Source: an uncultured Prevotellaceae bacterium
Lineage (GTDB): Bacteria; Bacteroidota; Bacteroidia; Bacteroidales; Bacteroidaceae
Reading direction: 5' to 3'
NCBI GenBank assembly: GCA_900315565.1
Contig: OMZS01000011.1
Coordinates: forward strand, 124,001-188,000
DNA: 64,000 bases
Below the pieces are notes generated by a model that saw only the letters and a list, made by a program, of their open reading frames with translations, did not search any database and was not told where the DNA came from. The position numbers and the translations under genes are program-made. Of the stretch, positions 1-8,865 are shown one piece after another. The first letter of the stretch is position 1. Each line of letters opens with the position of its first letter.

Positions 1-2269
1 GGCAGGGCGTGGCCTTAGTGGTGTTGCAAGTCTGCGAAGCACCGTAGCTGCCGAGTGCGAGCAGTGTGGAGTTGCTGGTGCCGTTGAGCTTGGTGATGAC
101 GGGAGCGCACTTGCCGCTTCCGCTGTCATACTTGCCGTCGAAGAGCTCGTCCTGGGCGTCGCCGTCCCAATAGATACGGAAATCCATGCTGAGCGATTTC
201 GAGTTGACCACCTCGCCCGTCTGAGCGCTGCGCTCCACGCGGTCGTCGCTGGACCAGAACTCCTGTCCACGGCTGTCGGCCACCACATCGGCAGCCATAC
301 CGCGGCCATTGTCAACACCCTTGTTGCCACCTTTCCAGATGACTTCGCCCGTGGCAGCATCGTGGAGGTCCCACGAGTAAGTGCCTTTCTCCTCGTGCAC
401 CTGGAAAAGCTCCAGTCCAGGGCGGTCGGGGTCAATATCGCCCAGGTGGATGGCATCGCCATGGCCGAATCCCGTGGCATAGAGCAGCGAGCCGTCGTTG
501 TCGCAAGCAGCTGAGCCCCAGATGATTTCGTCGCATCCGTCGCCATCCACGTCGCCCACGCTGAGGTTATGGTTGCCGTTGCCATACATGGTGCCACTGC
601 CGCCGCCGCTGGTAGGACTGCCATGGGTGGTCTTCGTGGTGTTGCCGTCGGCATCGGTCACTTCCACCTCAGAGGTAGAATTAGAGGCATGCAGCCAACG
701 GGTCGTCAGCTTGCTGCCGTCGAAATCGACTGCCCAAAGGTAGGCGCGGGTATAGTAGCCGCGGCACATCACGGCACTGGGATTCTGACTTGTTCCGCCC
801 AGATAGGCCACGCAGGCCAGATAGCGGTCGGCGCGCCCGCCGTAGTTGTCGCCCCAGAACGTCTTGCTGGGGTGGGAGGGAGCACCGCCCAGTGAGCCGG
901 CGCGGTTGGGATTGTAGAAGATGGTGTGGAGGGCCTCGCCCGTTTCGCCGCTGAACACGGTGAGATACTCAGGGCCTTCGTTCACGTAGCCCGTTTCGTT
1001 GCGGTAGTCCTTGGTGTTGTCGGCCGACTTGATGTCGCTGTCGTCGGCAGCCTCGGTAACATAACGGCCCAGTCCGTCCTTTGAGCCGGGAGCGGTCTTA
1101 CAGATGAGCTCAGCCTTGCCATCGCCATCGAAGTCATAAACCAGGAACTGGGTGTAGTGAGCACCAGCGCGGATGTTGTCGCCCAGGTCGATGCGCCACA
1201 GTTGCTCTCCGTCCATTTTGTAAGCGTCCAAATAAACACTGCCCGAGAAGCCGCTGCCGATGGAGTTGTCCTGCGAGTGCGAGGGATCCCATTTGACGAT
1301 GAGTTCCATCTGTCCGTCGCCATCCACATCGCCCACCGACACATCGTTGGGGGTATATTCGTAGGGCACGTTGTCCTGCCATGAGCCATATTTCTTGGTG
1401 CTTGAATTGTATTCGCGCCAACGGTGGGTGCCACCAGCCGGGCGGTCGAGTTTAACGCTTTTGAAGATGTTGGCCCACGGGGTGACCGGACTTGTGGTTT
1501 CCAATTCTGTGCCATTCTGTTTCACCACCACCTCATACTGGCTCGACGCCGTACCATTGGCATCGGTAAAGTTGCTCACACTGAGGTCGGTAGCCACGCT
1601 GACACCATCGCGCAGCAGGTCGAACGTCACATCGTCAGCATCGGTACCCAGCAAGCGCCAGCTTACAAAAATGCCCTTATTGTTCTTGGCGGGCACAGCC
1701 ACCACGTCACGCCCCAGAGGCTCCATCTGCTCGGCTGGTGTAGGCCATACGAAGTTCTCGGCCCCGCCACCCTGACTATTGCCGCCGGGCACATAGTCGT
1801 AGAGCGTGATGATCCAGACCACCTGCTTGCCCATGGGGGTGAAAGTCAGCTCGTCAGTAACAGGTGAGCTCAGCTCAATAGCATGTTTCACATCGGTGCT
1901 GTTGCCGCTGGCATCTTTCTGCGGCCACACATAGTCGTTCTCGCCATACTCCGTGCCACCGAGCTCGCCCAAATAAGCATCCACCTCGGCATAGTTGTCG
2001 TAACCGCTGATGGTGACATATTTAATCTCCACGCCATCAGGAATATAGATGGTGTATTTCACTCCAGCAGAGTATTTGATTCCACCTCCACCAGCACCAT
2101 AGGTCTTTCCGGCGTTCTCGCTCACGGAGAACCCGTTGTTAAACGTCCACGGCGAATTATCGCCCTTAGCGGCGTTACACGTAGCGTCACTCAGTTCGTA
2201 CTTCTTTTGTGCCACAGCCACCACGGCCATGAGCAGCAACACGATGGTTGCCAGTAAATTTCTTCGCAT
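1..2269 (-). CDS. Rhamnogalacturonan lyase, PL11 family (3' end outside the window)
   Basis: The frame is open from an ATG at 2269 to the window edge (about 756 codons), so the C-terminus is missing. Residues 1-20 form a signal peptide cut before Gln21. A roughly 130-residue domain of unknown type follows. From about residue 170 the protein reads as PL11: an FnIII-like part, then FG-GAP-like calcium-binding stretches (VGDVDGDGQMELIVKWD, FLVYDFDGDGKAELICKTAPG, LSVGDVDGDGCDEIIWG). The family cleaves the rhamnose-galacturonate backbone of rhamnogalacturonan I by beta-elimination, usually in the periplasm or at the surface. It has its own promoter and an apparently monocistronic start. The extra N-terminal domain may bind carbohydrate; that is a guess. 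No neighbouring SusCD genes are visible in the window. Confidence 0.88.
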   Translation of the reverse strand, partial: MRRNLLATIVLLLMAVVAVAQKKYELSDATCNAAKGDNSPWTFNNGFSVSENAGKTYGAGGGGIKYSAGVKYTIYIPDGVEIKYVTISGYDNYAEVDAYLGELGGTEYGENDYVWPQKDASGNSTDVKHAIELSSPVTDELTFTPMGKQVVWIITLYDYVPGGNSQGGGAENFVWPTPAEQMEPLGRDVVAVPAKNNKGIFVSWRLLGTDADDVTFDLLRDGVSVATDLSVSNFTDANGTASSQYEVVVKQNGTELETTSPVTPWANIFKSVKLDRPAGGTHRWREYNSSTKKYGSWQDNVPYEYTPNDVSVGDVDGDGQMELIVKWDPSHSQDNSIGSGFSGSVYLDAYKMDGEQLWRIDLGDNIRAGAHYTQFLVYDFDGDGKAELICKTAPGSKDGLGRYVTEAADDSDIKSADNTKDYRNETGYVNEGPEYLTVFSGETGEALHTIFYNPNRAGSLGGAPSHPSKTFWGDNYGGRADRYLACVAYLGGTSQNPSAVMCRGYYTRAYLWAVDFDGSKLTTRWLHASNSTSEVEVTDADGNTTKTTHGSPTSGGGSGTMYGNGNHNLSVGDVDGDGCDEIIWGSAACDNDGSLLYATGFGHGDAIHLGDIDPDRPGLELFQVHEEKGTYSWDLHDAATGEVIWKGGNKGVDNGRGMAADVVADSRGQEFWSSDDRVERSAQTGEVVNSKSLSMDFRIYWDGDAQDELFDGKYDSGSGKCAPVITKLNGTSNSTLLALGSYGASQTCNTTKATPC

Positions 2270-2391
2270 GATGTTTTTATTAGTTTTGTTTCGTTTGTTT
2301 TTTTATCTCTTTTCTAAATTTTATGTACTTTCCAGGGCTTCCTGATTAGCCAAAGCAAAAGACTTTCGATACCATATAGATTAGTTGTGCG

Positions 2392-2424
2392 CAAAATTAC
2401 AACAATTCTTCCTATTATGCAAAA
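2392..2424 (-). promoter_or_regulatory. Promoter of the PL11 lyase gene
   Basis: On the minus strand TTTTG (2420-2424), 20 bp and TAATTTTG (2392-2399) match the Bacteroidetes -33/-7 pattern. This predicts a leader of about 115 nt before the ATG at 2269. Confidence 0.65.
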
Positions 2425-2850
2425 TAAAAGGGTACAAAAAAATAAAGGAGGTCATGACACCATCGCTTTGGGCATGCCTCCTTCTTCTCACGCGTTAATT
2501 ACTACTATTCTTAATTTATGCATTGAGGATTATTAACTTTTCTCTTATTCTTGTTAGATGAAAGACTTTTTGGCAACATAAAATGTCGAACACAGAGTCC
2601 ATGTAAACATGTCCTGTAAAGCCTCTCGTATATAAAATTTAAATATGGTTCTTTTTAAAGTTCTTAGACTGTGTATCTTTCTAAACGTACATCATCTTTT
2701 GTTGGTGCAAAGATATACAATTTCCGCCACACTCCAAATATTTTTGGAAGAAAATTTCCTAAAAAGTGTAAAAAATACGGTTTCCCGGCCTTTTTACCAC
2801 ATAAAAAGGACAAATTTTCACATATTAATTATGAATAGAGTAGGGGTGCA
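2425..2850. other. AT-rich intergenic region with one hairpin
   Basis: No credible gene. A near-perfect inverted repeat (AAGGAGG-T-CATG paired with CATG-CCTCCTT, 2445-2484, loop about 14 nt) is the only strong structure. It lies upstream of the PL11 promoter and could be a terminator or an operator. The rest is AT-rich with no strong dyad. Confidence 0.4.
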
Positions 2851-2887
2851 AAGGGACTTCGGCCAGTCTGTTTGGCCGAAGTCCCTT
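2851..2887 (-). terminator. Rho-independent terminator of the OPT transporter gene
   Basis: A perfect 15-bp stem (AAGGGACTTCGGCCA and its complement) with a 7-nt loop lies 16 bp beyond the OPT stop codon. On the plus strand it is followed by TTTTGGTTTT, so it could also stop transcription from the left. Confidence 0.75.
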
Positions 2888-2903
2888 TTGGTTTTCATTA
2901 CCT

Positions 2904-4892
2904 CTACTTCTTCGTAGCCCTGACGAAGTAGGCTATCAGCAGGATGTAGGCCAGCAGCGAGCAAACCTCGCTGAGCGGATTGGCCAGCCACGACTCACTG
3001 ATGGGATTGAAACCGCCGAAGCGCAGCAGCGCGCTGACAACACCCATCAAGGCACCTCCGGCAATGAAGCCCGAGGCGATGAGCGTGCCCTTGTCGCCGC
3101 GCTCCTTGTTGACGGTGGCGTCCTTCGAACGGGTGGTGACAAACCAGTTGACGGCTCCACCCACCAACAGCGGGATGTTGAGTTCCAGTGGAATAAACAT
3201 GCCCAGGGCAAAGGCCAGCGCGGGCACCTTGCACCAGGTGAGCACAATGGCAATGAGCGCGCCGATACCGTAAAGCAGCCAGGGCGCACCCACGCCGTTC
3301 ATCAGCGGCTCGATGACGGCGGCCATGGCGTTGGCCTGCGGGGCAGCCAGCTGTCCGCTGGTAAATCCGTAGGTTTTGTTCAGAATAATCATCACGCCGC
3401 CAACGGTGGCAGCGCTGACCAGTGTGCCGAGGAATTTCCACGTCTGCTGTTTCACGGGTGTGGTGCCCAGCCAGTAACCTATCTTCAGGTCGGTGATGAA
3501 TCCGCCGGCCATCGAGAGCGCTGTGCATACCACGCCACCCATGACCAAGGCAGCCAGCATGCCGCCAGTGCCTTTCAGACCCACGGCCACCATAACCACC
3601 GAGGCCAGGATGAGCGTCATCAGCGTCATGCCGCTCACGGGGTTCGAGCCCACAATGGCAATGGCATTGGCCGCCACGGTGGTAAACAAGAAGGCAATGA
3701 CCGTTACCAGCAGGATAGCAACGATGGCGTGTATTACATTGCCCTGCATCACATCAAAATAAAAGAATGCCAGTGTGAGCAGAATAGTAACCACCGAGCC
3801 GATGGCGATAATCTTAAACGGCAGGTCCTTGGCTGTTCGCGGCATGTTGGCCAGCGCCTCGGCGTTGTCGCCCTTGCCCTTCATTTCCTTGGCAGCCAGT
3901 CCTACAGCATTCTTAATGATGCCCCAACTCTTGATGATACCTATGATGCCGGCCATAGCTATGCCACCAATGCCGATAGACTTGCCGTAAGCCTTGAATA
4001 TCATTTCGGGCGACATGTCGCCCACGGCAGTAGTAATCGACGGATCCCACTGACTCAATACGGTGTCGGGGAACAGCAGTGCCATGCCCGGCACAATGAG
4101 CCACCACACCGAGAGCGAGCCCAGGCAGATGATGAGCGCATACTTGAAACCGATGATGTAGCCCAGACCCAGCACAGCCGCACCAGTGTTCACCTTGAAC
4201 ACCAGCTTGGCATGGTCGGCCAGATACTGCCCGGCACCCACCACGCGCGACGTGAAATTCTCGTTCCACCATCCGAAGGTGGCCACGATGAAATCGTACA
4301 ATCCACCCACGATGCCCGCAATGAGCAGCGGCTTGGCCTGACTACCGCCCTTGGCACCGCTAACCAGCACCTGCGTGGTGGCCGTGGCCTCGGGGAAAGG
4401 ATACTTGCCGTGCATGTCGCTGACGAAATACTTGCGGAAAGGTATGAGAAAAAGAATGCCCAGTATGCCGCCCAACAGCGAACTAATGAACACCTTGGTA
4501 AACGACACCGCCATGTCGGGATACTTGGCCTGCAGAATGTAAATGGCCGGCAATGTGAAGATGGCACCTGCCACAATCACGCCCGAACAGGCACCTATCG
4601 ACTGTATGATGACGTTTTCGCCAAGGGCATTCTTGCGCTTAGTGGCCGTACTCACACCCACGGCAATGATGGCTATGGGGATGGCCGCCTCGAACACCTG
4701 ACCCACCTTGAGGCCAAGATAAGCGGCGGCAGCAGAAAAGAGCACCGCCATCAGAATGCCCCACGTCACCGACCAGGCATTCACCTCGGGGTACGACTTT
4801 TCGGGTTTCATCAGCGGCTCATACTGCTCGCCTTCTTTCAGTTCCCGAAACGCATTTTCGGGCAACTGCAACATGTCTTTTTCTTCGTCCAT
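2904..4892 (-). CDS. OPT family oligopeptide transporter
   Basis: A 662-residue polytopic membrane protein with about 15 hydrophobic segments. After a short cytoplasmic N-terminus it has the OPT-family start (NAWSVTWGILMAVLFSAAAA, then YLGLKVGQVFEAAIP) and the internal VGSNPVSGMT and ITDLKIGYWLG stretches seen in bacterial OPT proteins. Family members are proton-coupled importers of small peptides or metal-chelate complexes; the substrate here is unknown. The gene stands alone, 63 bp downstream of the yitT-like gene and ending in a strong terminator. The length is normal for the bacterial subgroup. Confidence 0.9.
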   Translation of the reverse strand: MDEEKDMLQLPENAFRELKEGEQYEPLMKPEKSYPEVNAWSVTWGILMAVLFSAAAAYLGLKVGQVFEAAIPIAIIAVGVSTATKRKNALGENVIIQSIGACSGVIVAGAIFTLPAIYILQAKYPDMAVSFTKVFISSLLGGILGILFLIPFRKYFVSDMHGKYPFPEATATTQVLVSGAKGGSQAKPLLIAGIVGGLYDFIVATFGWWNENFTSRVVGAGQYLADHAKLVFKVNTGAAVLGLGYIIGFKYALIICLGSLSVWWLIVPGMALLFPDTVLSQWDPSITTAVGDMSPEMIFKAYGKSIGIGGIAMAGIIGIIKSWGIIKNAVGLAAKEMKGKGDNAEALANMPRTAKDLPFKIIAIGSVVTILLTLAFFYFDVMQGNVIHAIVAILLVTVIAFLFTTVAANAIAIVGSNPVSGMTLMTLILASVVMVAVGLKGTGGMLAALVMGGVVCTALSMAGGFITDLKIGYWLGTTPVKQQTWKFLGTLVSAATVGGVMIILNKTYGFTSGQLAAPQANAMAAVIEPLMNGVGAPWLLYGIGALIAIVLTWCKVPALAFALGMFIPLELNIPLLVGGAVNWFVTTRSKDATVNKERGDKGTLIASGFIAGGALMGVVSALLRFGGFNPISESWLANPLSEVCSLLAYILLIAYFVRATKK

Positions 4893-4955
4893 AATGATGA
4901 TTTCTTTCTATATTGTTTTCGTTTTCTTTATCGTTGACGCTGAAGTTTTGGTTAT

Positions 4956-5846
4956 CTACTTATGCTTCTTCACTTTAAAGCGGTCGAAGCCCTCGCCATA
5001 CACACCGATAACGGCACTCTGCGAGACAAAAGCGTGGGGATCTACCTCGTCGATAAGCTGAAAAATCAGTGCGCTCTGGCTCTGCTTGCACAGAACGAAA
5101 AGCACCTTCACATCGTGACCGCTGTAGAAGCCCTGACCGTTGATAATGGTGCAGCCACGGTGTACTACCTCGTTGATGCGGTGGCCAATGTCCTCGTATT
5201 TCTCCGAAATGATGAAGAACTGCACCGAGCGGCGCATGGAGTTCACCACCTGGTCGAGACAGAACGCGGTGACGTAGAGCACAACATAACCGTAAATCAC
5301 GCGTTCCCAGTCGCGCAGCACCAAGTAACTGCTGGTGATGATAATCACATCGGCTATCAGGATGACGCGCCCCAGCGATACGTCGCGATACTTGTTGATG
5401 ATGGCCGCAATAATGTCGGTGCCGCCCGTAGAGCCATTGCTTGCAAGGCCCAGACCCACACCCGTGCCGCAGAACACCGCGCCCAGTATGCTGGCCATGA
5501 AAGGCTGGTCGGCCAGCAGATGCAGCTCGGCAGTATGCTCACGGACAATAGAGAGCGAAACGGTGAGCACCACAACGGCATAGACGGTCTTCACACAGAA
5601 TTTCCATCCCAGAATGCGCAGCGCTACGATGAGCAGACAGGCATTGATGGCAAAATAAGACACTTGCGCGGGAATATGCAGTGCGCTCCATTCCAATATC
5701 GACGCAATACCGGCCACGCCGCCCGTAGTGATGTTGTTGGGCAGCAGAAAAACACACCACCCAATGCAGTAGGAGAGCATGGCGATGGTCAGCAACGCGT
5801 AGTCGCGCACTTCTTTCCACCATGCCCGTTTCGAAATATCTGGCAT
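4956..5846 (-). CDS. YitT family membrane protein (DUF161/DUF2179)
   Basis: 296 residues: five to six membrane segments in the first 200 residues, with a conserved SNGSTGGTDIIAAIINKYRD segment, then a soluble C-terminal DUF2179 domain (INGQGFYSGHDVKVLFVLC ... VDPHAFVSQSAVIGVYGEGF). The function of the family is not established; transport or ligand sensing is suspected. A second, clearly related copy lies at 32729-33640. It ends 63 bp before the OPT gene on the same strand, so the two may be co-transcribed. Confidence 0.85.
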   Translation of the reverse strand: MPDISKRAWWKEVRDYALLTIAMLSYCIGWCVFLLPNNITTGGVAGIASILEWSALHIPAQVSYFAINACLLIVALRILGWKFCVKTVYAVVVLTVSLSIVREHTAELHLLADQPFMASILGAVFCGTGVGLGLASNGSTGGTDIIAAIINKYRDVSLGRVILIADVIIITSSYLVLRDWERVIYGYVVLYVTAFCLDQVVNSMRRSVQFFIISEKYEDIGHRINEVVHRGCTIINGQGFYSGHDVKVLFVLCKQSQSALIFQLIDEVDPHAFVSQSAVIGVYGEGFDRFKVKKHK

Positions 5847-5894
5847 AACAGAGGTTTATTTTGTATTATTCTTATTCACTCGCTCCATTCGCAA

Positions 5895-5922
5895 TTCTCA
5901 CCCTCTATTCTCAACGCTCAGC
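5895..5922. repeat. Short 7-bp word array at the sirtuin 3' end
   Basis: Four consecutive 7-mers (TTCTCAC, CCTCTAT, TCTCAAC, GCTCAGC) run from the gap into the last codons of the sirtuin gene (stop at 5918). It is the weakest member of the heptad arrays seen across the window. Confidence 0.45.
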
Positions 5923-6616
5923 CTTCCAACAGCTCTGTCAGCTCTTTCATGCCTGCCGACGCACCTTTCTGTATCTGCCTGATGTTGCGGCCGCTGGTGT
6001 TGCGCACAGGGTTGGGGTCGATGAGATAAACGGGCACACCCGGTTTTACGTACTGCACCAGTCCGGCAGCAGGATAAACGTTGAGCGAGGTGCCGATGAT
6101 GATGAAGATGTCGGCCTTCTGTGCCTCCTCGGCGGCCGCCACAATGTTGGGCACGCCCTCGCCGAAAAACACGATGAACGGCCGAAGCAGCGAACCGTCG
6201 CCTGCCCGCTCGCCGGGCATCACGTCCAGGTTGGGAGCCGAGAGTGTGCGCTGGTAGGCAGGATTGTCCACATCGCGGCTCGAACATACCTTCATCAGCT
6301 CGCCGTGCAGATGAATCACATGGGTAGAGCCGGCCATCTCGTGCAGGTTGTCAACATTCTGCGTCACCACCGTCACGTTGAAACGCTGCTCCAGCGCGGC
6401 CACCAGCTTATGGCCCTCATTAGGCTTGGCTGCCACCAGTTTCTTGCGCAGCATATTGTAGAAATTATTCACATATTCGGGGTCGTCCTCCCACGCCTCG
6501 TGTGTTGCCACACGTGCCACAGGATAGTTCTCCCACAGGCCGTCAGCATCGCGGAACGTACTCAGTCCACTCTCCACCGACATGCCCGCACCGGTCAATA
6601 CGACTATCTTTTTCAT
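5918..6616 (-). CDS. SIR2 family NAD-dependent protein deacylase
   Basis: 232 residues from the ATG at 6616; a GTG two codons upstream is also possible. The catalytic core is present: GAGMSVESGLSTFRD for NAD binding, TQNVDNLHE, the catalytic His in HLHGE, and IIGTSLNVYPA. Two features differ from CobB/SIRT5: the small domain carries only one Cys (KVCSS), so the four-Cys zinc site is absent, and the Tyr-x-x-Arg pair that selects acidic acyl groups reads FYNMLRK, with Leu at the Arg position. The enzyme should remove acyl groups from lysine using NAD; which acyl group is open. The -7 box TACCTTTG at 6663-6670 gives a leader of about 40 nt. Confidence 0.85.
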   Translation of the reverse strand: MKKIVVLTGAGMSVESGLSTFRDADGLWENYPVARVATHEAWEDDPEYVNNFYNMLRKKLVAAKPNEGHKLVAALEQRFNVTVVTQNVDNLHEMAGSTHVIHLHGELMKVCSSRDVDNPAYQRTLSAPNLDVMPGERAGDGSLLRPFIVFFGEGVPNIVAAAEEAQKADIFIIIGTSLNVYPAAGLVQYVKPGVPVYLIDPNPVRNTSGRNIRQIQKGASAGMKELTELLEG

Positions 6617-6662
6617 AAGCACTGTATTTAAGTATTTTTACATAGATTTCGGTTTCCTCATG

Positions 6663-6670
6663 CAAAGGTA
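6663..6670 (-). promoter_or_regulatory. -7 box of the sirtuin promoter
   Basis: TACCTTTG on the minus strand, 47 bp upstream of the ATG at 6616. No TTG lies at the usual distance, so only the -7 box is clear. Confidence 0.5.
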
Positions 6671-6819
6671 AATATTTTCCTAAGATTTTCGATAAAATGT
6701 CACAAAATTTTTATTTTTGTGCATGCCTTTCGTTTGGCAAGCCAAATATTTTCAACCTCTTACCGCAAGTTAAGAAGGCCCTGCTGAGAATGATGATTCT
6801 ATTTCTCGGCGCGACATTC

Positions 6820-6953
6820 AAATTTTCTAGAAAATTTCAGATTATTACCGTGAGTTATTTTTGTAACGTCGTGAGATATTATTTTATTACCGTGAGTTAT
6901 TTTCGTAACGTCGTGAGATGTTTTTATATTACCGTGGGTTATTTTTTGAGGCC
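6820..6953 (+). repeat. CTAG palindrome followed by five 21-bp CGTGA units (locus A)
   Basis: A perfect palindrome of 18 bp centred on CTAG (6820-6837) is followed, 22 bp after the C of CTAG, by units that begin CGTGA/G at 6849, 6870, 6891, 6912 and 6933, exactly 21 bp apart. Units end alternately in GTAACGT and TTATTAC. The same design occurs at 24960-25057, 36834-36985 and 47606-47740. It sits between the divergent sirtuin and rpoN genes, about 50 bp upstream of the rpoN -7 box. Confidence 0.85.
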
Positions 6954-7000
6954 AATCAGAAAAAAGTGATTTTCTTTTTCGCTATTCGCTCACTTCTTTG

Positions 7001-7008
7001 TATCTTTG
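7001..7008 (+). promoter_or_regulatory. -7 box of the rpoN promoter
   Basis: TATCTTTG lies about 180 bp before the rpoN ATG. Transcription from about 7015 would include the whole palindromic leader at 7019-7145. No TTG is found at the expected -33 distance. Confidence 0.55.
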
Positions 7009-7018
7009 CAGCATCCAA

Positions 7019-7145
7019 GTAGGAGGTCACGTGGCCCACGTGACAACAGCGCGCTGGGACGCAAGACACAGCGCTGGGAACACGACAATAGCGCGCTGAG
7101 ACGTGAAAACAGCGAGGTTGCAACGTAATCCACGTCGCCTCCTAC
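7019..7145 (+). promoter_or_regulatory. Candidate structured 5' leader of rpoN with palindromic tandem repeats
   Basis: Two 16-bp arms (7019-7034 and 7130-7145) pair with two mismatches and enclose about 95 nt. Inside are four degenerate units of about 20-22 nt built on CAGCGCGCTG, itself a perfect palindrome (CAACAGCGCGCTGGGACG, CACAGCGCTGGGAACACG, CAATAGCGCGCTGAGACG, AAACAGCGAGGTTGCAACG). The left arm can alternatively fold on itself: CACGTGG-C-CCACGTG at 7028-7042. The block lies between the rpoN -7 box and its ATG and is GC-rich in an AT-rich gap. Alternative pairing suggests a regulatory leader; a protein-binding array is also possible. I know of no named family that matches. Confidence 0.45.
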
Positions 7146-7183
7146 GGAAAAGCGAAATATAACCGTAGTTATATAGAAGCGTT

Positions 7184-8746
7184 ATGGCACAGAAACTGGT
7201 TCAAACGCAAACGCAGAAAATGGTGCAGCAGCAAAAACTGACTCAACAGCAGGTGCTGCTCATCAGACTGCTGGAAATGCCTCTGACAGAGCTGGAACAG
7301 AGTGTACAGACCGAGATTGACGACAATCCGGCGCTGGAGCCTGCGCCCGCCGACGGCATGGATGCTGCCGACAGGGTGGGGGAGAACGCTCTGGAACCTG
7401 CCGAGGGCAGTGCCAGCACGACGGATAATGCCAGTGAGGACGACTCGTTTGAGGAACGCTCGGAGCGCGAGGAGCGCGAGTCGGCCCTCGACGATGCCCT
7501 GCAACGCATTGGCAGCGACGACCAGATGCCCGAGACCATGCCCGCTGGCATGGACTACGTAAACAGCGGTGCCGACTACGAGGAAATGGCCTGGGGCGAC
7601 CCTGTGTCGTTTTACGACCGGCTGAAAGAGCAGATGGGCGAGCAGGAGCTGACGCCCAAGCAGGAGGACATCATGGAGTATCTCATCGGCTCGCTCGACA
7701 GCGACGGACTGCTGCGCAAAGACCTGGAAACCATTGCCGACGAGCTGGCCATCTACCATAACATCGACGCAGAGCCGCAGGAGATTGACGACGTGCTGGC
7801 CATGCTGCAGGAATTCGACCCTGCGGGCATCGGCGCACGCTCGTTACAGGAGTGCCTGCTGCTGCAAATCGACCGCAAACGCTGGACCGAGGCAAGAAGC
7901 AAGGCACGCGATGTGCTGACCGACCACTACGACGACTTCATCAACAAGCGCTGGGGGCGCATAGCCCAGCAGATGGAACTCTCGGACAGCACCCTGCACG
8001 AGGTGAAGGCCGAACTGCTAAAGCTGAACCCCAAGCCCGGTGCCTCGCTCGGCGAGACGGAGGGCCGCAACGTGCAGCAGATAACACCCGACTTCATTGT
8101 GGATACAGCCGACGACGGCACGGTAACGTTCAGCGTGAGCCGTGGCCGTGTGCCCGAGCTGTTGGTGAGCGAATCGTTCGTCGATCTGATTACCCAGTTC
8201 AAGAAGCGCGAGGAGAAGGGAGAAAAGTGCGAAAAACTCTCGCGAAGCGAAAAAGAGGCGCTGGTGTATGCCAAGGAGAAAGTAGATAGGGCACAGGGGT
8301 TCATCGAAGCCGTGAAGCAGCGCCGCCACACGCTCTACATCACCATGAAGGCCATCATCGACATTCAGCACAAGTATTTTCAGGACGGCGACGAGAGCGA
8401 CCTGAAGCCCATGATTCTGAAAGACGTGGCCGACCGTACGGGACTCGACATATCGACCATCTCGCGCGTGAGCAACATGAAATATGCGCAGACACGATGG
8501 GGCACCTTCAAGCTGCGCCACTTTTTCAGCGACAGCTACCGCACGGAGAGCGGCGAGGAGATGTCAACGCGCCGCATCAAGGCCGCACTGCAAGAAATAG
8601 TAGATGGCGAGGACAAAAAACACCCGCTCAACGACGATGCCCTGAAAGAGGCCCTCACCAAGCGCGGATTTCCCATTGCGCGCCGCACCATATCGAAATA
8701 CCGTGAGCAACTGGGCATCCCGGTAGCCAGGCTGCGAAAAAATTGA
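7184..8746 (+). CDS. rpoN: RNA polymerase sigma-54 factor
   Basis: 520 residues. The N-terminal Gln/Leu-rich region I (about 1-55, SLQ-type start QKLVQTQTQKMVQQQKLTQQ) contacts activators. An acidic, Glu/Asp-rich region II spans about 60-140. The core-binding domain is at about 150-330. The DNA-binding part has the HTH (IADRTG-like segment LKDVADRTGLDISTISRVSN, about 410-430) and near the C-terminus the RpoN box ARRTISKYRE. Sigma-54 directs RNA polymerase to -24/-12 promoters that need AAA+ activators; no such activator gene is in the window. The gene is preceded by an unusual leader and followed by a PAP2-like gene 119 bp downstream. Confidence 0.97.
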   Translation: MAQKLVQTQTQKMVQQQKLTQQQVLLIRLLEMPLTELEQSVQTEIDDNPALEPAPADGMDAADRVGENALEPAEGSASTTDNASEDDSFEERSEREERESALDDALQRIGSDDQMPETMPAGMDYVNSGADYEEMAWGDPVSFYDRLKEQMGEQELTPKQEDIMEYLIGSLDSDGLLRKDLETIADELAIYHNIDAEPQEIDDVLAMLQEFDPAGIGARSLQECLLLQIDRKRWTEARSKARDVLTDHYDDFINKRWGRIAQQMELSDSTLHEVKAELLKLNPKPGASLGETEGRNVQQITPDFIVDTADDGTVTFSVSRGRVPELLVSESFVDLITQFKKREEKGEKCEKLSRSEKEALVYAKEKVDRAQGFIEAVKQRRHTLYITMKAIIDIQHKYFQDGDESDLKPMILKDVADRTGLDISTISRVSNMKYAQTRWGTFKLRHFFSDSYRTESGEEMSTRRIKAALQEIVDGEDKKHPLNDDALKEALTKRGFPIARRTISKYREQLGIPVARLRKN

Positions 8747-8865
8747 CCATAGATAATAAACAGGACATTTGAGAATAGAGAGCCATTGCCCATTCCACCC
8801 ATAAGGCCCATAAAAACCATTCGACATATTCGACCCAATCTAAATAGAAACCAATAAATACAAAA

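Noticed and set aside
982-1515. Open frames on both strands inside 498-2345
   Set aside because: All lie within the PL11 lyase gene, whose frame is open from 2269 to the window edge and shows clear family motifs.
3729-4937. 402-codon frame antisense to the OPT gene
   Set aside because: No domain, and the OPT frame has full membrane topology.
6820-6953. 21-bp repeats as a CRISPR array
   Set aside because: No constant repeat separated by unique spacers, the period is too short and no cas genes are present.
6697-6969. 90-codon frame rich in TVSYF repeats
   Set aside because: It is a translation of the 21-bp CGTGA units; a 21-bp period keeps any frame open.
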